From an uncultured Clostridia bacterium (GTDB lineage Bacteria; Bacillota; Clostridia; Lachnospirales; Anaerotignaceae): 64,000 nt of DNA. The position numbers were made by a program, and so were the translations under genes. Position 1 is the first letter of the stretch, and each line of letters begins with the position of its first letter. The stretch is taken from the NCBI GenBank assembly GCA_944384265.1, contig CALWSR010000015.1, positions 1-64,000 of the forward strand, read 5' to 3'. The notes under the pieces are model-generated. The model was not told the origin of the DNA. It saw only the letters and a list, made by a program, of their open reading frames with translations, and searched no databases. Shown here in pieces: positions 1-7,198 of the stretch.

Positions 1-60
1 CACTTTTATTATAATCGAAAGGAGTTTTTCTGTCTGCCTCATCGCCAGAAGGCTTTTTTG

Positions 61-180
61 AACCACGCAACTATCGCATGGTTTTTTCCATACAAAAAAG
101 CGCCCCCAAGTAGGGGGCAGCCACAAGAGATAGGCCCTTATAGGGTCTGATCAAACCACCTGTTTAAAGGGGGCTTTTGA
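61..180. terminator. Cluster of hairpins downstream of the FliD-like gene
   Basis: On the minus strand a GC-rich stem (GCCCCC at 102-107 pairing with GGGGGC at 113-118) is followed by a run of U (positions 99-94), a good intrinsic terminator for the FliD-like gene that ends at 181. On the plus strand a stem at 61-68/77-84 (AACCACGC with GCATGGTT, one mismatch) runs into six T, a terminator for a gene entering from the left of the window. An imperfect hairpin lies at 152-180, directly after the FliD-like stop codon. The remainder of 1-180 has no gene I can support. A type I toxin-antitoxin RNA was considered but no toxin frame is visible. Confidence 0.6.
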
Positions 181-1491
181 TTATATCAACATATTCATCA
201 AAAGACCTGCGCTATAAAAATTAGTTAAATTGTAAGCTCCTGAGGAAGCGAAACGATGCATCAGATTCAATGTGTTTGTGCTGGACTGTGCCTGCATACT
301 TTCCAATTCGGAGCTAAGCAGTGCATTGGCAGGACGGGAAAGAGCTGTTTGGGCACTTTGGAATGTCCTTTGTGCCAAGCCATTGTTTCCGCTGATGATA
401 TCCTTTGTCAGTTCTGGGTCCTGCTGTAATTTTTCCAGCAATGTTTCTCTGTCTAAAGACAGCTTGCCGCTGGCATCTTTGGTAATACCAATCAGATTTA
501 ATGATTTTTCTGACATAGGGCCATTGACCATAGAAGAAAGCTGACTTTCCACGCCGATTCCCTTATCTGTATTGGCAGAAACAACAGAAAGTGCCTTGTT
601 ATATTTTTCAACAAGGTCTTCAACAGCGTCGGCTATTTTTTCATTGTCTACACCAATGCTTACAGTAGCCTGACCTGTTTTTTGCAGGGACATGGTTGCT
701 TTGCCATAGTCTAGGCTTACTTCATTGGAGTTTGATGTAAAATCCCGTTTGGTGCCTGTTTCATCTGTCACGGAATATTGTGCATTTTGTGCCTGTGTGC
801 TGACCGTATCCAGCGCCATGCTTTGCGCAAAGTCTCCTGCTACGGAAAAAGCATAGTCTGTGCCTGTTTCTTTTGCTGTAAGCTTTAATAAGCTTTTTCC
901 GTCTTCTGTGGTTTCCACAGAGGCACGGACACCAATATTTTGAGAATTGATTTGTTTTGCCACATCATTGAGCATTTGATGATTTGTTTTTTGCACACCA
1001 TTGTCTTTGAATGCGCTGACCTGAATGTTTGCAGAGCCCTGCGCTGTTGAAATGGAAAAAACAGCGTCTTGAGAAGCACGGGCGTTGCTGCTGACAGCCT
1101 GTGAAACATTTTGCTGTGCTGCAGCCAGCTGGTCCACAGAAACAGTAAATGTTTCCTCTTTGCGCAGTGTATAGTTTTTGGAAGCAGTCAAAACGTCTGT
1201 GTTGGAGCTGTTTACAGTCAATTCACGGCTGACGCCGGCGTCGTTTACATTCCGCAGTGAATTTGCCGCAGACATTAAATCTGTCATAGAGCTGTTGTAA
1301 TTTCTGACAAATGTAGAAGCACTTGTGGTCAAAGAGCCTGAAGCAGTGTTTTTGCCTGTTTCGCTTTGCTCCAGTTTGTCCAATGCCTGCTGTAATTTCA
1401 GCTGATTCATTGAGTTGGTATAGTTTAAATAGGTGTTGTTGATGCTGTTTAAGCTGCTGTAATTGCTGTAATAATTTCTGATTCCTTGCAT
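181..1491 (-). CDS. FliD-like filament-cap / hook-associated protein
   Basis: The 436-residue product is rich in Ser, Asn, Gln, Thr and Ala, has no signal peptide or membrane segment, and begins and ends with amphipathic helices, the pattern of axial flagellar proteins exported by the flagellar type III system. The C-terminal region (about residues 295-436), with the ending AGLLMNMLI, resembles the FliD C-terminal domain. Known FliD caps the growing filament; that role here is inference. Upstream on the minus strand AGGAAAGGAG abuts an ATG at 1500 with no spacer, so the ATG at 1491, nine bases further on, is the better start. No other flagellar gene is in the window. It could instead be a divergent FliD paralogue. 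Confidence 0.65.
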   Translation of the reverse strand: MQGIRNYYSNYSSLNSINNTYLNYTNSMNQLKLQQALDKLEQSETGKNTASGSLTTSASTFVRNYNSSMTDLMSAANSLRNVNDAGVSRELTVNSSNTDVLTASKNYTLRKEETFTVSVDQLAAAQQNVSQAVSSNARASQDAVFSISTAQGSANIQVSAFKDNGVQKTNHQMLNDVAKQINSQNIGVRASVETTEDGKSLLKLTAKETGTDYAFSVAGDFAQSMALDTVSTQAQNAQYSVTDETGTKRDFTSNSNEVSLDYGKATMSLQKTGQATVSIGVDNEKIADAVEDLVEKYNKALSVVSANTDKGIGVESQLSSMVNGPMSEKSLNLIGITKDASGKLSLDRETLLEKLQQDPELTKDIISGNNGLAQRTFQSAQTALSRPANALLSSELESMQAQSSTNTLNLMHRFASSGAYNLTNFYSAGLLMNMLI

Positions 1492-1753
1492 ACAATTCAT
1501 CTCCTTTCCTGATTGATGGATGGGCTTTGCACTAGCCATGCTGCTTTGGTACAAAGCTTTTTATTTCTAAAAAATAGCGCAATGATTTAGAACAAATATG
1601 TTCTATAATATAATATCGGCTTTTTTTTGAAAATGATTAGTATTTTTTGGAAATGTTGCAAATTGTTTTTTTGCTTTCAAAAGCAATTTTGTTTCGATAC
1701 AATAGGGAATGAAAAACTTTTCACAATTTTTATGTATAAAATTAAAAAATAAC

Positions 1754-1782
1754 TTGCTTATTACAACTTTTTGATATAAAAT
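1754..1782 (+). promoter_or_regulatory. Promoter of the ferredoxin gene
   Basis: TTGCTT (1754-1759) and TAAAAT (1777-1782) are separated by 17 bases and lie about 35 bp before the ferredoxin start. They fit a housekeeping sigma-A promoter. Confidence 0.45.
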
Positions 1783-1816
1783 AGCATTGTATCTTTTCAA
1801 TAGGAGGTGTATTCCA

Positions 1817-1987
1817 ATGGCTCATAAAATTGGTTCTGAATGTATCGGCTGTGGCGCTTGCGTAAGCGAATGCCCAACAAACTGCATTTACGAAGATGGC
1901 GGTGTTGTTGCTATCAAAGAAGCAGAATGTATTGATTGCGGTTCTTGCGCTGGTGTCTGTCCAGTAGGCGCTCCAAAGCCAGAATAA
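1817..1987 (+). CDS. 2[4Fe-4S] clostridial ferredoxin
   Basis: This 56-residue protein carries two CxxCxxCxxxCP motifs (CIGCGACVSECP near residues 9-20 and CIDCGSCAGVCP near 38-49), so each half binds one 4Fe-4S cluster. Such small ferredoxins are soluble low-potential electron carriers for hydrogenase, pyruvate:ferredoxin oxidoreductase and similar anaerobic enzymes. The start is set by AGGAGGTG at 1802-1809, seven bases before the ATG. The gene is monocistronic, with its own promoter and a terminator directly after it. Length and motif spacing match the clostridial type exactly. Confidence 0.95.
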   Translation: MAHKIGSECIGCGACVSECPTNCIYEDGGVVAIKEAECIDCGSCAGVCPVGAPKPE

Positions 1988-2003
1988 AATATTGGAGAAT
2001 GTA

Positions 2004-2036
2004 AAAAAAGCAGGGGAAATTCCTGCTTTTTTTATT
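2004..2036 (+). terminator. Intrinsic terminator of the ferredoxin gene
   Basis: AGCAGG (2009-2014) pairs with CCTGCT (2022-2027), followed by a long T-rich run. The A-rich run before the stem means it may also stop minus-strand transcription of the spore-protein gene. Confidence 0.8.
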
Positions 2037-2065
2037 TTACAGCTAAAGAGCTGTAATTGTATTTT

Positions 2066-2293
2066 TTAGCCCTGTGTTTTGCCGGCCATGGCTTTTTCCT
2101 GTGCTTCAATCATTTTTTTCACCATATAGCCGCCCACATAGCCATTTTGTGCAGATGTCAAATCACCGTTGTAGCCTTTTTTTAAAGGTACGCCGATTTC
2201 GTTTGCCACTTCAAACTTATATTGCTCTAAAGCTGCTCTTGCTTCCGGCACATTGATTTTGTTGCTGGATGTGTTATTATTTGTTCCTGACAT
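2066..2293 (-). CDS. Alpha/beta-type small acid-soluble spore protein
   Basis: The 75-residue product has the two family blocks: a helix with the EVANEIGVPL core (about residues 29-38) and the C-terminal block NGDLTSAQNGYVGGYMVKKM (about 43-62). In this family the proteins coat spore DNA and protect it from UV and peroxide, and are degraded by germination protease within the E-x-A block at outgrowth. The presence of this gene is the best evidence that the organism sporulates. A strong AAGGAGGAC site precedes the ATG by eight bases. It stands alone, as such genes usually do, and is expected to be expressed in the forespore. Confidence 0.93.
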   Translation of the reverse strand: MSGTNNNTSSNKINVPEARAALEQYKFEVANEIGVPLKKGYNGDLTSAQNGYVGGYMVKKMIEAQEKAMAGKTQG

Positions 2294-2389
2294 AAAATAT
2301 GTCCTCCTTCAAATACATTTTTATTTGTGTTACACCACTAGTATGACACCATAAAAATATTTTATGTAGGAACTTGTTTCCAAAAATGT

Positions 2390-2575
2390 TTATTCCTTTG
2401 GCAATATTGCCCAAAGCACCAAATAGATGATGATGGGATAAATGCGCAAAAGCAGCATCAAAAGTACAAATATAATTCTGACAAGAGATGGCTCAAAACC
2501 AAAAAATTGAGCAATGCCGCCACAAACACCGCCTATTTTTTTATCTGTTGCCGATAAGCAGATACGATTTTGCAT
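2390..2575 (-). CDS. PspC-domain small membrane protein
   Basis: This 61-residue protein has the PspC signature: an N-terminal KKIGGVCGGIAQFFG block followed by one hydrophobic segment (about residues 31-57) rich in Leu, Ile and Val and ending WAILPKE. PspC-type proteins are inner-membrane proteins tied to envelope stress, but stand-alone short forms in Firmicutes have no settled role. The ATG at 2575 is chosen because TTGGAG lies about eight bases ahead; a GTG three codons upstream falls too close to it. It lies between the spore protein gene and ysxC on the same strand. Confidence 0.85.
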   Translation of the reverse strand: MQNRICLSATDKKIGGVCGGIAQFFGFEPSLVRIIFVLLMLLLRIYPIIIYLVLWAILPKE

Positions 2576-2663
2576 AAAAAACACTCCAATGTGATTGCTT
2601 TTTGATAAAGAAGCTGTGCTATTTTTTTTAATATACGTTTTATTATTTTTGTTTGTCTGTTTT

Positions 2664-3248
2664 TTATTGCAAAAGTCTTTCTATTTCTGTCCAAAGCTCC
2701 AAAACACCTGTTTTGGCAGTGCCGGAAAAAGCAATCAGCTTATCCTCCGGCGCCAGTGCAAGTGTGTTTTTGATAAGAGCAAGCTGCTTTGGCACTTGGC
2801 TTTTGTTCAGCTTATCTGCCTTTGTGGCGGCTATGATGATATCATAGCCGTAATGCTTGAGCCAATCATACATCATTATGTCGTTTTTGCCGGGCTGGTG
2901 GCGAATGTCTATTAAAAGTATGATACCCAGCAATGTCTGTCTGTTTTTCAGATAAGCTTCAATCATATTTCCCCATTTTTCAATTTCCCTTTTGGGAGCC
3001 TTGGCATAGCCGTATCCCGGCAAATCCACAATATAAAATGCATCGTTGACATTATAAAAATTGATGGTTCTGGTTTTTCCCGGCTGAGAGCTGGTTCTTG
3101 CCAATGCTTTTCTGTTGAGCATGGCATTGATTAAAGTGGATTTGCCCACGTTGGATTTGCCTGCAAATGCAATTTCTGATTTGCCGTCTGTGGGATATTG
3201 GTCAAATTTGACGCCCACTGCCTGCAAAGAGGATTTTTTTACTTCCAT
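2664..3248 (-). CDS. ysxC: Ribosome biogenesis GTPase YsxC/EngB
   Basis: The 194-residue protein has the TRAFAC GTPase motifs in order: P-loop GKSNVGKST (about 30-38), G2 threonine in the KTRTINF segment, G3 DLPGYG (about 75-80), and G4 TKAD (about 142-145). YsxC/EngB is a cytoplasmic GTPase required for late assembly of the 50S subunit. The length is typical. Its start overlaps the end of lon by 10 bp, so the two are translationally coupled; the lon-ysxC order is the same as in Bacillus subtilis. Confidence 0.95.
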   Translation of the reverse strand: MEVKKSSLQAVGVKFDQYPTDGKSEIAFAGKSNVGKSTLINAMLNRKALARTSSQPGKTRTINFYNVNDAFYIVDLPGYGYAKAPKREIEKWGNMIEAYLKNRQTLLGIILLIDIRHQPGKNDIMMYDWLKHYGYDIIIAATKADKLNKSQVPKQLALIKNTLALAPEDKLIAFSGTAKTGVLELWTEIERLLQ

Positions 3249-5590
3249 ATTTTTTCTCCTTCCGCCACTGCTTCTGATATGACATCTTCCATGGTTTTTG
3301 CCAATACAAATGTGATGTTTTCCTTTATGGGCGTTTCCAATTCCTTTAAATCCTTTTCATTTTGTTTGGGGAGTATGACCTTTGTAACACCGGCTTTTTT
3401 TGCCGCCAATACCTTTTCTTTCAGGCCGCCTATGGGCAGAACCCTGCCTCTGAGTGTAATTTCCCCTGTCATGGCCACATCATTTCTTATTTTGGCTCCT
3501 GTCAGTGCAGAAAGCATTGCCATTGCCATTGTGATGCCGGCAGAAGGCCCGTCCTTTGGTACAGCACCCTCCGGAATGTGTATATGAACATCCTTTTCTT
3601 TATAAAATCCTTCTTCTATATTGAAACGATGGCTTTGAGAACGGATATAGCTCATGGCGGCTTTTGCCGATTCCTGCATAACCTTTCCGATGTTTCCTGT
3701 CAGCTCCAGCTTTCCTGTGCCTGCCATGGTGTTGACTTCTATGGAAAGGGTGTCGCCTCCCAGCTGTGTCCAGGCCAATCCCCTTACGATGCCGATTTGA
3801 GGCGTATCATAAATGGGGTCAAAAAGAAATTTTTTGGCGCCCAAAAGCTCCTCCAGCTGCTCTGCTGTGACACAGAGAGATGTTTTTTCTTTGGCAACAA
3901 TGGCTTTGACTGCCTTTCTGCAAAGAGAGCCAATGACCCGCTCCAGCTGGCGCACACCTGCTTCTTTTGTATAATGCGCAATGATTTGCTCTGCGGCGTC
4001 CTCAGAAAGCGTAAACTGGTCTTTTTTGAGTCCATGACGCTTTTTTTGTTTTTCTAAAAGATGCTCCAGTGCAATGTGTTTTTTTTCCAGACCGGTGTAG
4101 CTGGAAAGCTGTATGATTTCCATTCTGTCACGCAAAGGAGAAGCAATGGTGTCTATGCTGTTGGCAGTGCATATAAAAAACACTTCTGACAAATCGTAGT
4201 CAAGCTCTACATAATGGTCTCGAAAGGTACTGTTTTGCTCTGCATCCAGCACCTCCAAAAGAGCAGAGGAAGGGTCGCCCTGGAAGGATTTGCTCAGCTT
4301 ATCCACCTCATCCAAAAGCATAAGGGGATTTATGGTGCCTGCCTGCTTCATGCCGGCAATAATACGTCCCGGCATGGCACCTACATATGTTTTTCTATGA
4401 CCTCTGATTTCTGCCTCGTCCCGAATGCCTCCCAATGACATTCTGACATATTTCAAATTCAATGCTTTTGCAATGGATTTTGCAATGGAGGTTTTGCCCA
4501 CACCGGGAGGACCCACAAGACAAAGTATTGTGCTGTTTGTTTTGGGAGCCATTTTTCTCACTGCCAAATGCTCCAATATTCTTTGTTTTACTTTTTCTAG
4601 TCCATAATGGTCCTGATTCAACACATTTTCTGCCCTTTTTAAATCCAGCTTATATTTTGTTTTTTCTTTCCAAGGCAGTGACAATATGGTTTCAATATAG
4701 CTTCTGGATACATTGTATTCCGGAGAGGTGACAGGAATTTTTACCATACGGTTGATTTCCTTTTCCACTGCCTCTTTGACCTCATTGGGAGGATTTTTTT
4801 CCAAAAGCTTTTGACGAAATGCCTCTGCATCGGCATTGACGCCGTCTTTATCCCCCAATTGCTCCTGTATCAGCTTCATTTCTTCTTTTAAAAAATATTC
4901 CTTTTGGGTTTTATCCAATTTTTTTCTGACAGAATCCTCCAGCTGTTTTTTGATGTTTAGTATTTCAATTTCGTGATTCATGATTTGTATAACCATGTGC
5001 AGCCTTTGCATGGGTGTCACCAGCTCCAGCAGTGATTGTTTTCTTTCACTGCTTGTTTCTAAAACACTGGCAATGATGTCTGCCAGTTTTCCCGGCTGTT
5101 TTGCTTCTGTGGCTTCGGCGGCTGCCAAAAGCAGCTCTGTGCTGTTTTTGCTTCGGGTAACGGTGGCATACTCTCCAAAGCACTCTGCCCCCACACGCAT
5201 GAGTGCCTCTTCCTCTGAAGAAAGCTCTCCTTCAAAATCCTGCTCAATTTCTATGACATCGCCATAATTGCAGGCGTCTTCCTCCATGCACTGCACCAGC
5301 TTTCCCCGTTTTTCTCCCTCTACAATGATGTGATTGAATGCACCGGGCAGCTTTAAAACCTGTTTTACCCTTGCAATGGTGCCTATGTCATATAAATCTC
5401 CCCTTTGAGGGTCTTGTACAGAGGGATTTTTTTGTGTAATCAAAAAAACAGGGGTATCGTGTTTTGTTGCATATTCCAAGGCCTCTAATGATTTTTCACG
5501 ACCAATGGGAAGACTTGTGGTCATGTCGGGAAACACAGTAAAGCCTCTTAAAGGGATTAAAGGCAATTTTGTAGTGATTTTTTCTTCCAT
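3239..5590 (-). CDS. lon: ATP-dependent endopeptidase La (Lon, LonA type)
   Basis: The 783-residue product has an N-terminal substrate-binding domain (about 1-205) starting KLPLIPLRGFTVFP, a coiled linker, an AAA+ domain with Walker A GPPGVGKT (about 359-366) and Walker B LLDEVDK, and a C-terminal serine protease domain. The catalytic Ser-Lys dyad is visible as Ser683 in PKDGPSAG and Lys726 in GGLKEK, with the family's spacing of 43. Lon degrades misfolded and selected regulatory proteins in the cytoplasm. AAGGAG lies 10 bases before the ATG at 5590; an ATG at 5599 is only one base from it, so it is rejected. Confidence 0.97.
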   Translation of the reverse strand: MEEKITTKLPLIPLRGFTVFPDMTTSLPIGREKSLEALEYATKHDTPVFLITQKNPSVQDPQRGDLYDIGTIARVKQVLKLPGAFNHIIVEGEKRGKLVQCMEEDACNYGDVIEIEQDFEGELSSEEEALMRVGAECFGEYATVTRSKNSTELLLAAAEATEAKQPGKLADIIASVLETSSERKQSLLELVTPMQRLHMVIQIMNHEIEILNIKKQLEDSVRKKLDKTQKEYFLKEEMKLIQEQLGDKDGVNADAEAFRQKLLEKNPPNEVKEAVEKEINRMVKIPVTSPEYNVSRSYIETILSLPWKEKTKYKLDLKRAENVLNQDHYGLEKVKQRILEHLAVRKMAPKTNSTILCLVGPPGVGKTSIAKSIAKALNLKYVRMSLGGIRDEAEIRGHRKTYVGAMPGRIIAGMKQAGTINPLMLLDEVDKLSKSFQGDPSSALLEVLDAEQNSTFRDHYVELDYDLSEVFFICTANSIDTIASPLRDRMEIIQLSSYTGLEKKHIALEHLLEKQKKRHGLKKDQFTLSEDAAEQIIAHYTKEAGVRQLERVIGSLCRKAVKAIVAKEKTSLCVTAEQLEELLGAKKFLFDPIYDTPQIGIVRGLAWTQLGGDTLSIEVNTMAGTGKLELTGNIGKVMQESAKAAMSYIRSQSHRFNIEEGFYKEKDVHIHIPEGAVPKDGPSAGITMAMAMLSALTGAKIRNDVAMTGEITLRGRVLPIGGLKEKVLAAKKAGVTKVILPKQNEKDLKELETPIKENITFVLAKTMEDVISEAVAEGEKIWK

Positions 5591-5693
5591 ATGATTCATA
5601 CTCCTTACTGTTTGATTTTTGGAACTCAAAACAAATCAAAATGTGGTTCCTTTTTTTATTTATATAAAAATAAAAATTTTATGAAATGAAACA

Positions 5694-5864
5694 TTATTTT
5701 TTTAAATTTTTTTGCTGATATTTTTTCAATAAATCTTCTATGGCCTCATCAAAAAGTCTGGACTTTGGAATGCGGGTATCATGGGCTAACTGATTAAAAG
5801 CTTCTGCCAGCTCGTTTTTGATGGAGGAGGTAAAGCGTTTTCTGTTTTTTAGAATAGGTTCCAT
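5694..5864 (-). CDS. Short ribbon-helix-helix DNA-binding protein
   Basis: A 56-codon frame begins MEPILKNRKRFTSSIKNELA and continues with a helix, a turn and a second helix carrying RIPKSRLFDEAIEDLL. This is the ribbon-helix-helix pattern (strand with alternating residues, then KNELAEAFNQLAHDTRIPKSRLFDEA), similar to CopG/Arc-like proteins and to short Firmicutes proteins with the TSIKxEL motif. AAAGGAG lies seven bases before the ATG. It sits 103 bp upstream of lon on the same strand, so it may share a transcript, but no target is evident. The family call is by eye. Confidence 0.7.
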   Translation of the reverse strand: MEPILKNRKRFTSSIKNELAEAFNQLAHDTRIPKSRLFDEAIEDLLKKYQQKNLKK

Positions 5865-5925
5865 GTATCTTCTCCTTTCAATTTTAGAAATTATTATATA
5901 ATAAGTGCAAAATGATTTAAACTGG

Positions 5926-5953
5926 TTGAAATTTATGATATATAGTGTATAAT
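5926..5953 (+). promoter_or_regulatory. Promoter of the 85-aa protein gene
   Basis: TTGAAA (5926-5931) and TATAAT (5948-5953) are separated by 16 bases, about 50 bp before the ATG at 6004. The perfect -10 box makes this a convincing sigma-A promoter. Confidence 0.6.
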
Positions 5954-6003
5954 AATGCTATACTACGGAAAGTAGCAATTATTTTTATAAGGAGGATTGC
6001 TCT

Positions 6004-6261
6004 ATGAAAAGAAAAGAAATTATACTGGAAATGGGACAGCAGGAGCTGGAAAGAAAAAATGCAAATGGCCATGCCCAGGCATACCAGCAATATTTGAAAA
6101 GAGAGGAGGCATTTGTAGAAAAATATTTAAAAGAGCATCAAAAAGAGTTTGAGGAGCTGATGTGGGAAAAATTGATGTATTATGGAAAAAAAGAGCTTTA
6201 TGCCTATCAAAAGGGATTTATCAAAGGGGCAAAGCTGATGATGGAAATATTGATGCACTAG
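6004..6261 (+). CDS. Uncharacterised 85-aa helical protein
   Basis: I do not recognise this family. The 85-residue product is highly charged (many Lys and Glu) with regular spacing of hydrophobic residues that predicts two or three helices and possibly a coiled coil; there is no membrane segment, no Cys motif and no signal peptide. AAGGAGG lies nine bases before the ATG, a promoter with a perfect -10 box lies upstream, and a strong terminator follows, so a real monocistronic gene is well supported. It is divergent from the ribbon-helix-helix gene. A DNA-binding or adaptor role would be a guess. Confidence 0.75.
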   Translation: MKRKEIILEMGQQELERKNANGHAQAYQQYLKREEAFVEKYLKEHQKEFEELMWEKLMYYGKKELYAYQKGFIKGAKLMMEILMH

Positions 6262-6278
6262 AAATAGTATGGATGAAG

Positions 6279-6308
6279 GCCTCCAAATGCTATTTGGGGG
6301 CTTTTTTT
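6279..6308 (+). terminator. Intrinsic terminator after the 85-aa protein gene
   Basis: GCCTCCAAAT and ATTTGGGGGC form a 10-bp stem with a three-base loop (6279-6301), followed by seven T. Confidence 0.85.
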
Positions 6309-6432
6309 CATCTGTCTTTCTATTGCAGAGGCATTTTGTTCCATGAAAAAAAGGATGAAATCAAAAAAGTGGTTTCAATTTTTTAATGGGTTTTTAAGCC
6401 CAATACGCTTCATCAAAAAAGTGGAGGAGCAT

Positions 6433-6549
6433 ATGACACTATATTGGTTTTGATTTGTGTTGTTTATGGTGCTGGTGGCTTTGGCTGTAATTTATCCATG
6501 GCTTTGTGATAAAAGCAGATGGCTTTCTATTGGATTGAAAACAAAATAA
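6433..6549 (+). pseudogene. Small membrane protein frame interrupted by TGA
   Basis: A GGAGGAG site at 6423-6429 precedes an ATG at 6433. The frame reads MTLYWF, then TGA at 6451-6453, then a hydrophobic stretch (FVLFMVLVALAVIYPWL) and a basic tail ending GLKTK at 6547, 38 codons in all. The good ribosome binding site and the single transmembrane-like segment after the stop suggest a small membrane protein gene broken by one nonsense mutation. Alternatively a shorter product starts at the ATG at 6466, without a ribosome binding site. Nothing else is seen between 6310 and the glmS promoter. Confidence 0.35.
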
Positions 6550-6918
6550 GTGTGAATTACAGTTTTTTTGAAAGCCTTTCTATATTGTTTTTAGTTTTAT
6601 GATAGGGTGACATCTTTACAGGGAGGTTTATGGCTGAGAAGGGGAAATAAAATTTTTGTGGAATGGATATGGCATTGTAAATATACATTTTACAGAGCCA
6701 TGGATATTGGCTTGAGGCCAAATAGCCTGGGACATTGTGGTTGTGCTTTATAATATTTTATATGAAAGTAACAGAAGCTTTTTTTGGTTACAAAAGGCCA
6801 TGAAAAAAATAAACCATATGAGAAAAGGCTTTGTGTATTGCAGCAGCATATTTTATTTTTGTATAACATATTATACCCATACTGCCATATACATAATAAA
6901 AAGCGGCCCATATGCCAC

Positions 6919-6947
6919 TTTACCAATTTTAGAAAGTATGGTACAAT
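6919..6947 (+). promoter_or_regulatory. Promoter of the glmS transcript
   Basis: TTTACC (6919-6924) and TACAAT (6942-6947) are separated by 17 bases and lie about 80 bp before the glmS ribozyme cleavage site. They would place the 5' end near 6954. Confidence 0.5.
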
Positions 6948-7025
6948 AATCGGCGAAACGGTTTGAAAGGGCCGACACTGCCTACAAGTGTTTTGATGGG
7001 AAAGGAGGACAAAACATATTTAAAA

Positions 7026-7166
7026 AAAAGCGCCAGAACTTATGTAGGGTAGTTGACGAGGAAGAAGGGTATCGAAGGCATTCGGCGGATACTTCTCGCC
7101 CATTTACACAGGGACGCAGGCTTTTGACAAAACAAAGACAAAAGGCTTTGCACAAAACAAAAGCAA
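7026..7166 (+). ncRNA. glmS glucosamine-6-phosphate self-cleaving ribozyme
   Basis: The leader shows the conserved glmS ribozyme elements in order: the cleavage-site block AGCGCCAGAACT (cleavage expected between A7029 and G7030), the core AGTTGACGAGG at 7051-7061, the ATTCGGCGGAT block at 7079-7089, and the 3' pairing elements up to about 7165. In the known mechanism glucosamine-6-phosphate binds as a cofactor and activates self-cleavage; the 5'-OH product is then degraded by RNase J, lowering GlmS synthesis. It ends about 33 bases before the glmS start codon. Confidence 0.95.
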
Positions 7167-7198
7167 CGTGTAAACAAAAAAACTGGAGGTACAAAATT

